Positions 25,001 through 37,076 of a stretch of 64,000 nt of DNA are shown here, piece after piece. Made by a program: the position numbers and the translations under genes. Origin of the DNA: Dichotomocladium elegans (taxonomy: Eukaryota; Mucoromycota; Mucoromycetes; Mucorales; Lichtheimiaceae); the NCBI GenBank assembly GCA_025716815.1, contig JAIXMN010000015.1, forward strand, positions 124,001 to 188,000. Direction: 5' to 3'. Under the pieces are notes generated by a model. The model did not search any database, had not been told where the DNA came from, and saw only the letters and a list, made by a program, of their open reading frames with translations. Each line of letters begins with the position of its first letter. Within the stretch, counting starts at the first letter, position 1.

Positions 25001-25309
25001 GGGGGTGTCAAACGAGTCTTGACTTCCCGCTCAAGGATAATTTCGTAGGTTTCTCATTTTAATACAACACTCTAAACCACCTCGCCAACTTTTTATATTT
25101 TTTTTTCCACACTTGTGCGGTTTCCTTTGGTCTTTTCCTTTCCTTTTTTTTTTCAGAAACCTGTAACATGCACCTTTAAGTGTATGCCTTTTATCCCCCA
25201 TCGATACTCACTCTCGTCTCTGGATTCCACTATTATTGCCGTTCCTTCCTTTTTATTCGACTAATAACTAATTGGAAAAGATACCAACCAGCCAACATAT
25301 ATTCTTACC
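22012..25309. other. Gene-poor 3.3-kb region
   Basis: The first part is the DnaJ promoter. Between about 22230 and 24500 there are only short, unrecognised open frames on both strands (for example a minus-strand frame at 22504-22710). The part from 24530 to 25010 has longer open frames on the minus strand without recognisable motifs. Bases 25030-25309 are pyrimidine-rich and are the likely promoter and leader of the KH-domain gene. A short GCGCGCGCGC run lies at about 24237-24248. Confidence 0.5.
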
Positions 25310-28300
25310 ATGGCGGCACACCAAATATCAACAGCCTTTTCGTTCTGCTATGCCCCTCCAGCCTCGAGCGACTACTCGGCTGTGGTCCACGACGTCGATC
25401 CAGCCACCAAGCGCGAATCAATCATGTCCGACCTGCGAGATACCTGCAATAACGTCATGACTCGCCACTGCTGTCAAATTACGCTGACCGCAGCAGCTGA
25501 TCCTACGCTGGTTTCGATTAAGCCACAGACTGTTCACGTCGATAAACCGACTGACTACAATCTCACGCTGACCGGTCCATTAAACACGGTCATGAGTGCC
25601 CGAGGTGATTTGCTAACATGCTGTCCTCTCAAGGTAATCGCTCTTTCTCGATCGTTGTCCTCCGATCCTACTTTGTTCATCCACTCACACTCGCCATGAT
25701 TTTCTTTTTTTTTTAAAAAAAAAATAGATCAACATTACCCTCAAGATTCCCGTCAAGGATTTCCCTCCTATTCATGTGGTCGAAAAACACTTTGACAAGA
25801 TTGAGAAGGAGACTGACACCAGCATCACTATAATTGCTCCTCCACCTCATCGCTCCTCCCTTGCATCTGAGAATCGGGTGGCAGTGGCCATTACAGGACT
25901 CCCTGATCTTGCAGAGTTTGCGCGCGTTCGTATTCTGATCGCTCTTGATGAGATTGTAAGTGTACTATTTCAACTGCAGAGAGAGAATTAGAGTTCTTAA
26001 TACATATCTTAGGCCAATTTACGGGCGGATGTCTTGCGTGTCCCTCTTAAGCTTCACAACCTCATTTGTGGTCGGAAGCGTGCCGGTTTACAGCCAATCA
26101 TTGAGGAGACAGCGACGAACATCTACTTTCCTTCTCCGTTTGGTGATCTTTCTACCGTTGAGTCCGGCCTGCAGCTTGCTGTTGTGACCGATGGCAGCTC
26201 TACTTCACTTCTTGAGGAAATGGCTCCTCCCATTTACATTACAGGCGAACCTGTCAACGTTTCTCGTGTCAAAGAGATGCTGAACAAACTAGCTATTCAA
26301 AAAGTAAGCATTCGTCACCTAACGCAAACCGACGACTCAGGCTGCGCTCTTACACTCATGGTCGCCCTCTCTAGGCAAAATCCATGTACCATAAGGATGC
26401 TGTCCTTCATTCCCGGAAATTAGATTGGATGCTGTTGCATCGCAGAGATGAACTTCGCAAAATCATGCATGACAACGGTTAGGAATCACGATATCCCGCG
26501 AGTTTACTGCTCGAAACTGACGATTCTGCATTAGGATCGTTTATATCATTTCCTCCTCTTGGCTCCGGCAGTGGTACCGTTACAGTATATGCAGAGAACA
26601 GAGTCAACGCGGAACGGACCCTCCGATCTCTTAATTTCTTGGTAACTCATATCCAAGCGTTTAAACCAGCAGCCAGCTAATTGATCAAAACAAAAAAATA
26701 GGCCTGTACCATTTATGAAGCATGCTTCTACTTTAATAACCGTGATGGCGCTATTTTTGGTGCCGACGGTGGGACGCATAATTTTTTCAGCTCGATCAGC
26801 AATATTACCGGGCTCATGGCACAGTTATCACAAGTATCCGGAGCCGAGGTCATGTACAAAGATGATATTGGCTGCATCGAAGTTTTCGGGACTGAAAGAG
26901 ATGTCCGCAACGTGTACCAACGAGTTCACGAAATGACATTTTTAAAGGTATATACAAGTGCTTTAATTGGTTTAAAATTATGCTCACAGCAAAACAACAG
27001 GTTTTCCATCAGAACACAGTATTTAATATTGAACTTTCGAACGATCAACGTGAATTTATTAGCGGCAAAAAGAGCGGAAAAATTAACAAAATCATGAAAA
27101 CGACGGGTGCCAAAATCAAATTCAACGCATTCAGCGATTATAATTTCGTTATCGAGGTCGAGAGTACAAGTGTTATAAAAGCATTGGATGGTCTGTCGAT
27201 GCTCCAAGACGAGCTTCCGGCAGAAATTTCGTTCTACGTGCCGGAAATGTACCATAAACGTATCATCGGCGTTGGAGGGAAGAACATCCAGCGAATTATG
27301 AAAAAGTACGGTGTATACGTCAAGTTCTCGAACGCCGAAGAATTTGCAGCCTTGGGAGGCTACTACGATAACGATGACAACGTTGTTGCGCGTACTCCGA
27401 TGAAGAATCAAGTCAACTTGGACAATCTACGACATGCGGTCATGGAACTCATCACGCAGCGCGATAAGGACTATGTCACTCAGTGCATCAATATTCCTTT
27501 TAGACTCCACCGTGCTCTTTTGAGGGATCAAGGAAGTTACTTTGCTGAAGTAACTAAAAAGACACTTACGAGGATCATGTGGCCCGATCATGAACTCGCA
27601 AGTGACACTGTAACACTCATTGGGCCCTTGACGGAGATCGAACACGCAATTGAACTCGTTCAAGCTGTCGTTCCTGAGGAGTATGAAGTGGTTATCCCTC
27701 AATCACCGGCACTCTCATCTGCTTTGTCCTCTGAAAACTTCCGGGAGTTGGTGGTTGCACGTCTGGAGCGCGAGTTCGGCATCTTGATTGACCTTCGGCC
27801 TACTCCCCAGATTCCGCCATCAGCGCCGTCTTCGTCGCCTTCACCATCGGTCGCCCCTGATGCAAAACCCCCGGCGTCAGCAGCCATGTCGAATGAAGAT
27901 AATACCGCTGAAAGTCATGCCAGCCCTGACACAACTGCACCTCTGTCACCTTCTCGATCGATTTCACCGTCTTCGTCGGGAACTCCAGCGACCTCGTTTG
28001 ATAATGATTATATTATTCCCTTGAAAATGAGCAAAAGCAATATCCGTAACCTGCCTAGCGCCTTGGATATCCTTATTAATTACCTGCGCAGTCACGATGT
28101 CATCCTGCATGATAATGTCGCGCCTAAAACAAACAGAACGACACCGACGACCGCCACCCTTTCAAACAGCAACAGCATCCCGCTTGTAGACAGCTTCAGT
28201 CATTTTGGTAGCAAAGTACTGCCTTCTGTTCCAGGTAGGATGACTGGACGTGCACTCGTTTGCTCTTCAAAACCAATATTTTACTTATCTGGATATTGCG

Positions 28301-29126
28301 TGTAGATCTTAGCGCCCAAAAGCTACATCATAGCTTCTCTAGCTTCTCACTGTTTGACTTTGCACCAAGCACAAGCACAAGCACAAGCACACATACGGCA
28401 TTTGATGCTCCCTGGAACAGCTTTAGAGATATGAATTCACCGAGAACAGCGGAGAACATTCGCGCTATTTTCGATTCGCCTCCCAAGCAAGATGATATGG
28501 TAGGATCCATGCCGAAACAGAGAATGAATGTTCCTGTGATCGGCGCCCAGAACGGGACGCCCGGACTTGGCGTTTTCAGATCTCCTACTGGGAATGGGAC
28601 GACGGCGATTGGCAGTAGTGCAGATATCTGGCTGCCTCAGCAACTATCACAGATGTCACTGTCGAGCCATCATCATCTTCCTTCGTCCAGCAGCAGTGGC
28701 TTTAGTATGGGTTTAGGGTCCACCTCGACCGGTACATCTTCTGCAACACCAAGCGTTGGTTTTGACAAGAGTCGCAATAGAGTAAGTGACTTGGAGCGAG
28801 TTTTTGTCTTCGAAGGAAAGAAGCTTGTGGCTGACAATGCCCTCGTTTAGATTTTTGGTCATGGTGGGGATTCCACCGTAGGCGGGGCAGCAAGCTTCTA
28901 TCAACCATACCCAATGATCGGAGGCGGGATCGCTTCTGATTTCAACCATAATCACCAACAGCAACATCATCATTTCACCAATATCTGTCCTACATCATCA
29001 ACGTCGACGGGAAGTGACGCTTCAATGCATTCGTCCTTATCGATTTCAGAGTCGACATCTGCTCTGGACAGTGATCTACGTCATTATACTCGGCAACAGC
29101 AACAACCTCAGCAGAAGCGCTGCTGA
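25310..29126 (+). CDS. KH-domain RNA-binding protein
   Basis: Large cytoplasmic-type RNA-binding protein, 1094 residues from nine exons: 25310-25633, 25728-25955, 26013-26303, 26375-26477, 26535-26641, 26702-26947, 27001-28234, 28306-28781 and 28851-29126. The clearest KH domain lies at about residues 508-560 with the core IIGVGGKNIQRIMKKYG (GxxG is GVGG). A divergent preceding KH-like unit has FISGKKSGKINKIMKTTGAKI (about 453-473), and weaker KH-like repeats probably occur upstream (GLQPIIEETATNIYFP, about 200-215) and downstream. From about residue 710 it is Ser/Pro/Thr-rich and disordered, with Gln/His-rich ends. The arrangement resembles the fungal multi-KH proteins related to bicaudal-C/vigilin-type families, but I cannot assign an ortholog. 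The RNA target is unknown. All introns are short GT-AG. Confidence 0.82.
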
Positions 29127-29377
29127 ACGGATGAAGGGACTTACATCATTTTTTAATAGTAGTATTTTCCTTAAAGGTGGCTAAATCCCCCCTTTTCTCC
29201 TCCTTCACATACACACTCTCCTGATGAGAGGACATTTATGCACAAACACATCCATAACATAAACATACACACACACAACATAAGAAAGAGAAAAAAAAAG
29301 CCAAGTACATTTTGTAAATAGGTAGATTTTGTATTACCCACACTTTCCAAAATAAACACGTAAGTTTTACCAGTTCG
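29127..29377. other. Convergent 3' ends of KH and AtuA genes
   Basis: About 250 bases between two converging stop codons. CT-rich and CA-rich simple sequence is present near 29190-29280. No gene. Confidence 0.5.
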
Positions 29378-31771
29378 TTACAGCTTGCTGCCTTCTGGAG
29401 GCAGAAGGTCAGGAGGAATCTCGACATCGAGGCCTGTTAGAACTAATTGGGCAAAAGTCTTCCCTTGTCGGTCCACTACCAACGAGCTGAGGCCACCACC
29501 ACCTAGTCCAGCGGGATAGGTTTTGATTAATACTGGACATCAACTGATTCGCATGTCTATTCGAGCCTACCTAATGATCGAGTGAGTACAAAGTTCATGG
29601 CGTACAGCCCCGGAAGCTCAAAGCGGGTCACTGCGCCTTTGCAAAGATGGCTCATATAGTCAGCCATCGCCTTGTTGGTCACCGACCGCTTGATATAAGG
29701 ATAATAACGTGGATCGCGGGCGATGATACCTAACGAACCACCCAGGTTACTTTTTGTTTTTGTTTTTTTGGGATGGAGGTGGAGAATGGGGAGACTATAT
29801 ACGTACCAATATTGCAGACGTCGCCCTTGTCACCGCTTCGGCCGTACGCAAGGTTGATGAGCTTAGTCTTCACAAGATGCATTTCGCCTTTGTCCTGCGC
29901 TTCTGGAATTAACGGGACTGGGGCAGGCGAACTGAAGCTTCCAGTCGTATCATACGTCTCCCATGGAACAAGGGTTGCGCCAGCACGATGGCCGACCGCA
30001 ACAGTCGCCTGAACTTTTGTCTTGTCCATAAGGCAAGGGAAGTGGACCATATTGGGCACAGGTCTGGGGCGACCACTACCGCTCCCGGTGATACCTGGTA
30101 CCATGACAGTACCGACCTGATATAAAAAGAAAAACAACAATACCCATCAACTCTTTGCTGTAAGGCTTCACCCCTCCAAAAGAAAGGACGCATTCTATCC
30201 TAATTACCGCCATCAGCTCACGGGCGAGCAAATTGAGCGCCTTGGCATCGTCGTGGATTGCAGCAATACGAAGACAGATCTCTCGGGATGAAATAGGATT
30301 GGCATGAGGGCTGGGAAGAAAAAGATTAGCCGAGCGTACTTGCACAAACACTCACTCACACACACACACACATTTCTTTTTTACCCGTAAAGAGATTCGC
30401 CGCCAAGCGTCTCGATGTTAATTTCTCGAAAATCAACCATGCTGGCCTGCTTAAGCATGCCACGAGTACGTTCAAAGACGGCTTCTCCGACAACCCGTGC
30501 CTATATTGGAATAAGAACGTTTGAAAAGCATTGGAAACAGATTATGCTTTATCATTCTCCCTATTGGATGGATCATCCTATCCGATAGCGAGTCTCACCT
30601 TGGCCTTCGCGTCCTGGCCGCCAATGACCATCTGTCCTTCGATTTTCCAACCGTCGAGAAATATTCCTGAGCACTTCACCCACGGGGTGGGTGCACGGCC
30701 GCGGGCGCCCTGGACAAGAACACGATCCTTCCCGACCTGACTCAGACGAACCTGGCGCATATCGAGGATAACGTCGGGCAGCAGATAGAGGGCAGGATCA
30801 AGAATCTCATACAAGATCTGTTCGGCGACAGTCGCCGTCGTAACAAGACCGCCTGTCTTGGTAGGCTTGGTAACAATAAACTCGCCGTTGGCAGCAAACT
30901 CGACGATGGGATAGCCCATGTTTGCATAGCCGCCATAGGGGGAGCTGGCAGGCAGCTGCCAGTCCGTAAAGTTACCTCCTGTTGACTGAGTACCGCATTC
31001 AATGACGTGACCCGCAAGCGATGCTGCTGCGACACGGTCGTGGTAGTCGGGTGTAGACTTTTCATCCCAGCCGTATTCGTACATGAGCGGTCCCACCACC
31101 AGGGCCGAGTCGACAGTTCTGCCAGTGACGACAATATGAGCTCCCTGCTCAAGTGCCTGCGCAATCCCACGCGCGCCAAGATAGGCGTTTAGGGATAACA
31201 CGGTGGTCTCATCGTTTTCCGGCAATCGGTCCGCCTCGAGGCTATGGTTCGTCGCCGAGACGGGTGAAAAGGAAGTAACCGAATCCCTGTGCTCCAGCAC
31301 GTCATCACCGTACACGGCACCCACTTTGAGGTCAATGTTCATTTCCCTAAGCAATCGCTCAATCGCACTCTTGCATTCCAGAGGATCCAGCGCTCCCGCG
31401 TTCGTCACAACCTTGGTGCCGTTCTTTGCGATATCGGGTAAAATACGGCGGAGGACGAGCGTTAGAAAGTCAGGCACGTAGTCAATGCCCTTGGTCTTGC
31501 CCTGCATAAGGCGACGTTGACGACGGGCAGCCAAAATGCCCATCGTAATCTCTGAGGCGTTCGTGTATACAGGGTTGAGTGCTTTTTATGAGCCGAAGAT
31601 GGACAGAACCCTCTACCACTACGATATTCTCTGTCTTTTTTTACCGGCAAGATAGTCAGCAACGAGGTAGTCAAGTTTAGCGCCCTCATGCTTAACGAGC
31701 TGCATGGCGGCAGCTGGAGAGTCGCCCCAGTAAGCCGAGTAACAGCCGATTCGAACTGGTGGCTTTGTCAT
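29378..31771 (-). CDS. AtuA/DUF1446-family protein
   Basis: Seven exons: 31771-31645, 31551-30599, 30500-30385, 30310-30208, 30116-29807, 29729-29571 and 29502-29378, giving 630 residues. The N-terminal part shows the family's conserved blocks: [64 protein letters not shown] and [19 protein letters not shown]. The C-terminal domain has [16 protein letters not shown] and ends in a Gly-rich turn and [12 protein letters not shown]. In bacteria, the AtuA name comes from acyclic terpene (citronellol/geraniol) catabolism gene clusters, but the biochemical role is not firmly established and fungal homologs are uncharacterised. The family assignment is from recognised motifs; the reaction is unknown. 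No neighbouring pathway genes are visible, so the context does not help. Confidence 0.85.
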
Positions 31772-34700
31772 TTTAGAATGAGAGGAGCGAGGAAAAGGAG
31801 CGAGGAAGAAAATAAAGAAGCGTGGGGTAACTTTCTTTCAAATTCATGCAGTCCAATTTTCAGGTGGGTTCACACTCAAAAATAGCGATCCCTACCCCAC
31901 TCGCCCCACCCATCGGCCTGAGGCGTCAAACCCTATTGTTTGCATGCCCTAATATCTTCTTCCTCCCTTATTTTTAATTATTCGTTCTTGTTGACGTACC
32001 AAATTGCAGAGCACTGCTTTTGTTTGAGAATAGGCATGTATGGAAGACCTTTACGTGTCTCTCTGGGTCTTCACTATTTTTCTAGTGTCCACTTTGAAAT
32101 CACATGGTTAACTGACCCTAACATCACCGCTGTGTTCCTGTCACTCCCTCGTGAGAACCACATATGTGACGGAGGGGCTTTTCTTCCAATCCACAGGATT
32201 CAAAACTAAGATAATCCGTAGCCGAATGCCCTCACTTGACGCTCCTATGCAGAATCAACAGTCGCACGTCGACTACTATGAAGTCATATAGATATTGTGA
32301 AACAGGATAGCATCAATTATATAATGTGAAAGAAGACTGTAGTAAGAAACCTTGGATAAAACCTATATGTATGAAACTACCTCGCTTTGCTAATTTCTTT
32401 TCTCTCTATACCCATTCAACGGTTCGATATGAGTAGCCATGAAGAAGGCTAGGTTCCGATTGGCGACCGGAGCGCGAATATTCCAAAGATGTATACCCTA
32501 TTGTTGGAAGAGTTTTTATATATACCATCGCTTTCACAGACAGTACTGTAGAACAGGGGAGGGTAAGATGAAGTGGATGGAGAGGGGATAATCTTTTATA
32601 CGTCAAAATGTCGTATCAATAAATGAAAGGAACCTATTTGCCAACAGAGAATACTGCTCTTTATCTATCTGCCTTAATTTACATCAAGAGCTCCCTGGAA
32701 ATCCAAGGGTTGGTCTTAGTAGTCCCGGCGATAACAGGGACAAACAAACATGAGAAGAGAAGAGAAGAAAGGGTATCCAGGATCTCCGTTTCTCCATGAC
32801 TCATCAGGTAAGGGTTGAATGGTAAACCAGCTAAGAGCGGGTGTCAAGGTGTACTATAACGATTTTGTATTTTAGTCATCATACCGGATGGCTAAATGAA
32901 AAGTAGCTCTCTCGACTTACTATTTTAAAAAATCAACATTGCAGGTACAGCGGCCGATCATTTCCTCCTTTGGACGCATAAAGTTTATCACTTACTGATG
33001 CTGTCCATTACAATGGTTTGACTCCTTTGGTCGCGTAATAATGTATATAAAGCGGATATTCCATCCGCGACCATGTTACATCCAGTCTTGTATAGGCTGT
33101 GATCAGGTACCGACTTAATATGAGTTACATAAAGTACTACGTGTCGGTTTATGTTGTCGCAGAGCTGGCAGATATCTCGGTTCGTTTTCATCGTTCTATT
33201 AATAAATCCATCGTTTAGGTCCTAGAAAGATTTGCTTATCTACATCAAAAGGACTATTAAAGATTATGTCGTTGGTAATTAAATGTCGTCGTTGCATCTT
33301 TGGGTACTGGAGGGGATTCAAACGTATTGTCGGTTATCCTTACTTTGCCATACATCCCTGCTCTTGGTTACTTCCTGGCAAAGTTGGCGGAAGGCCTCTC
33401 ATTCTGATCAACTTGAGGAGCCGCAGTAGTAGGCTCAGATCATAATCGTTCGTATAATTTCTCCTACTGTATTCTGAAAAGGATGTAATGCAATGAGTCG
33501 GAATGGCGAAGTTCTACCCATTCTTTTATAGGTGCTCATATGAAGTATAAAAGCAGTCGTGGTTTCGTTCTTTGTATTAATACGTACATGATATGGTAAC
33601 CAACTGCTTATACGAGACCAGTCACTTAAAAGAAACGCATAATATGTATACTACGGTGATCTTTCTAGAAATATCATAATCGGATCAAATAGATTCCCTA
33701 TTACGGCAGTTAATTGACACTTTGTACGGATAACGAATAAATCCTTAGATATAGTATCGCTCAGCTTGAGATATTTAATGCTTCATCAACTCTCTGCTTT
33801 CCAAGTATATGCTATGTATGATTTGCTGTGAGAGGGATCGGAACCATTCGACTGGATTGAGTTCACGTACATATGTATGACGGATAATATGCGCACCTAT
33901 GTTCTCGGAATCCGGTTTATGTAAAGTATCCTCAACCTTATGAATAGCTGTATTGACCATTACCAATCTTTGCAAATAGCGTTCCCTGTGTTTACACTTA
34001 ACTATTCGTCCATCGTGGCATTAAAAAATCCGAGATATTGTCAATCTCCTGATTCCTTGGTTGCGACGTTGGATTGACCTGCCTTCTCAACTTTTTCTTG
34101 GATGACAACTGCGAGATCCTCTGCAGGCTAAAATAGACTGTTTTTCATTTTACTTTCTATAAATCAATTTCACCAAACTGGTGTCAGGTTTTTTTCTCAT
34201 ACTGCAATACGCACTGCTGCGTTGAACAAGTGTATATTCCTTGTTGTTGTTTTTTCTGTGGCTGTAAGAATCAAAGCTTTTCCCGGACATCAGTAGGTCG
34301 GAAAAGGCTTGATGTATTTTTATAGAAATGGACTTGACAAGTTTGTTGTGCTACATTTGATGTATAATCTTGCGCAAAGACTCCTTGGCACCCCGCAACT
34401 TCTGAAGTGGGCGGTTTCAAAGAAAGCGTCCACTTTATTTTCATGCGAAATATTGTACGACATTATTCATTTTCGAAAATAGAGTAGAGACTCGTACTAC
34501 CTAAAACTGTTATTCACGGGCAAAAGGGGTAACTTTTACATTGTTCATTTCCTTTTCCCGTCCCATTCGAGAGATAAGGATCCAGTTCTGAGCAAAGGAT
34601 TTCTTTATTCTATGCGTGTCCGATGAACTCCCGGAAAATGATCCTCGTCGAACTTCCTCCGTCTCGGGCGGTAAAAGTAATATCCAATATTGAGTGGTGT

Positions 34701-34946
34701 AACAAAAGTGCACAGATCGCCTCCTAGGCAACTATAACTGAGCCAAATTTCAGGTACATGCGTATATTCCCGTTCAATGGAATGATTTGGCCTAGACCTT
34801 AATTAAGGTTAAGCTGAAAAAAGGTTTGATGGGCTGTGGACACAAGGTCCATCTGAATGCCAGGGCTGTTCCCATCAACAGACGCTCTGGCCTCCTCCTC
34901 GCTTTCTCTCTTTCTCTCTTTCTCTTTTTCTCTCTGTCCCGGCAAA
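31772..34946. other. Gene-poor 3.2-kb region
   Basis: Bases 31772-31900 should be the AtuA promoter. From 31900 to 34840 the DNA is AT-rich with frequent stops in all frames, and I recognise no protein, tRNA or repeat family. A block near 32791-32815 (CTCCATGACTCATCAG) resembles one near 23391-23408 (TTCCATGACTCATCAAG), possibly remnants of one dispersed repeat. The CT-rich stretch at 34885-34940 precedes the next gene and is probably its promoter or leader. Confidence 0.5.
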
Positions 34947-36137
34947 ATGAGCGAGCAATGGTTCTATATCCAGTCAGTAGCCACAGCCAATGTCATCTCG
35001 GCTGAGCCAGAGATGTCCAAGGAGCCTCTCCGGTCCCAAGTCTACGTTAACCCTCCCACGCAAACCGATAATCAACTCTGGCGTTGGGAAGGCCATCATC
35101 TGGTTAACAAAGCTACCGAACTTGTCCTGGATATTCGAAAAGGTACGTGTGTGTCTGTGTGTATGCGCGCGCACGCGTATGTTTGTGTGTGTACATCTGT
35201 GTGTTACGGACGAACTGCCTGTGCCGATGGGGTTGGGCGCTGTTTGGGCCCAACATCAAACTCACAGTGAGGCGATTGTGATATGTTGAAAGGAAAGCTG
35301 CGATTGCTGGAAGACACCGACATCTGCCTCTACTCTAAAAAGCCACTCGATGAAGCTCACAATCAGCTTTGGGAAATTGACATGGATGAGAATGGAAAGT
35401 ACACGATCTTCTCCTACTCAAACTCGGACTGGGTACTAGACACGCATCCGAACGGCCACCATCGGAAGCTTGTGCTCTCGCCAAGGCAGTCATTAGTCGA
35501 GGATGGTGAGAATCAACTGTGGGAATTCATACCCGTGTCAGGCGAGACCACTATTGATTTCGCCAAGCAACAACGCGGTCGGAATCTTGCCGTCCCCGTG
35601 TCCTCCGGAGCAAATCACGTGGATGACTGTAGAGAGTGCCATCAGCTCGTCTATCTGGAAAATAGTCCGCATCTCTGGTATTTTCTCAACAAAAAAAATT
35701 GAGGAGTAAGAACATCATCTCGACGCTAATGAGAAAGGGATCAATCAACCGTATTATAATGGGGGTTCCGCTAGTGATAGGACAATTGGGATGGCTGCAG
35801 CTTACCATATATGGCAGAAATGGAGAGGAGAACAGGCTGCTAAGCAGACAAGTTGCTCAGCCCAACTTCTCGATGACAATGACCCCGCGGAAACGTCTGC
35901 ACAACTTGTGGAGCGAGCTCGTGAAGAGGTAAAAATGCTATAAAAAAGGCAGGATATGGCACGAAAGCATCTAAACGAGGACAACTGTTTTTCTTTTCGA
36001 CAAAAAACAACCTCCCTTACCAGGCAGCCCGCATCTTTGACGAATGCGACCAGCTGAACAATGACAAGGAAACAGCATTGTCTATGGCAGCCCGCTTAGT
36101 TATCAGTCTTTACCAGATCCCTCTTCATGTGCCCTGA
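34947..36137 (+). CDS. QxW (ricin-type beta-trefoil-like) protein with helical C-terminus
   Basis: Four exons are proposed: 34947-35142, 35293-35677, 35775-35928 and 36024-36137, giving 282 residues. Three QLW motifs (DNQLWRW, HNQLWEIDMDENGKY, ENQLWEF) and a fourth HLW-like site recur about every 45-60 residues, the pattern of ricin-type beta-trefoil folds. There is no signal peptide, so it is probably intracellular. The frame reaches TGA at 35700-35702, but a weak donor inside the last HLW codon (TG|GTATTT at 35678) joined to CTAG|T at 35774 restores an open frame. The new frame encodes a helical tail (MAAAYHIWQKWRGEQAAKQ) and, after another intron, AARIFDECDQLNNDKETALSMAARLVISLYQ. A change in the A8 run at 35691-35698 would be an alternative explanation. 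Carbohydrate binding is inferred from the fold only; nothing here indicates a toxin. Confidence 0.62.
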
Positions 36138-36515
36138 GTGTGGGTCCCGGAAGGAAAAAGGATGCGAGGGAGATATTTTTCTCATGGCTCCTACTTTTGA
36201 AATTATTCACGGCAACCCGCTTGTACACATGCTATAAGGTTCTTATTTTTGGATGTACATCAATCTTTTTCCCCCTCCCCCTACGTGTAAATAGGTTATC
36301 CCAGATTTCTCTCGATCCAAAGCTGACATTTTTTTTATGCTGCAACCGCATACACAGCAGATAGCCGATGGGAATTTGGGTGATGCTGGGAAGAAGAGAC
36401 ATAGCGCGAGAAAAAATAATAATAATATCGCTGGTGTTTCTGGCGTGTTTGGCTCGTACCACAGGGTCTTCTTTTTTATACACATATCGACAATACAATA
36501 CAAGGGTTCGGTCTA
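36138..36515. other. Convergent intergenic region
   Basis: About 380 bases between the converging stops of the QxW gene and bS16m. Short AT-rich and C-rich runs only, and no gene seen. Confidence 0.5.
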
Positions 36516-36898
36516 TTATGATGAAGGTGTTGAAGGGGATTGCTGAAATTGCTTCGCAGCGCTTTGCATCCAGGGTTTTGGTCGTTCAGGAATGAGATTT
36601 GCCTAGCAATACCAGTTGAATATATGTCCCAACAAAGCAACTCCGAACAACCCCATTCTACCTTTTCCAAAAGCTTTTCCACTGTTTCGGAAGGCTGAGC
36701 ACCGACGGTCAACCAGTATTTTACACGATCGAAATTGAGATTGACAACCTTATTGCCGGCTGCGTCAGGAATGGGGTTGTATGTGCCGACTTTCTCAATG
36801 GGCTTGCTGTTGCGAGCAGTGCGTGCATTAGCAACAACGATGTGATAGTATGGGAGGTTACGACGACCGAAACGGGCAAGGCGCATGCGAACGACCAT
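36516..36898 (-). CDS. Mitochondrial small-subunit ribosomal protein bS16m
   Basis: Component of the mitochondrial 30S-like subunit. Two exons, 36898-36662 and 36602-36516, giving 107 residues, matching bacterial-type S16. The N-terminus [20 protein letters not shown] and the blocks [15 protein letters not shown] and [20 protein letters not shown] are hallmark S16 sequence. After splicing the C-terminus reads [12 protein letters not shown] and then a Ser/Gln-rich tail. The frame upstream of the chosen ATG lacks another ATG. S16m generally starts directly with this MVVRxR motif and imports without a long cleaved presequence, so this start is preferred. Confidence 0.9.
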
Positions 36899-37076
36899 GT
36901 TTGTGAATTGAGGGAATGCCGAAGTTGGTGAAGCAAAAGGCACGTCAACAATAACACTTGGGAACAGAACCCGCCGTCACGGCACAACACCGCGCCAATC
37001 AAAATGAGCAGTCGTCGACAGACGGGGTCGGGGGCCGCCGCAACAGCAAGGTACTACAGTATGCCCGTTCCCTCGG

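Noticed and set aside
24516..25011. Overlapping minus-strand frames of up to 137 codons before the KH gene
   Set aside because: Several frames are open at once with hydrophobic, motif-free translations, which suggests stop-poor composition and not coding.
34947..35702. Ricin-type fold read as a possible toxin gene
   Set aside because: Only QxW trefoil motifs are present. There is no signal peptide and no catalytic A-chain-like domain, so it is treated as an intracellular trefoil protein.
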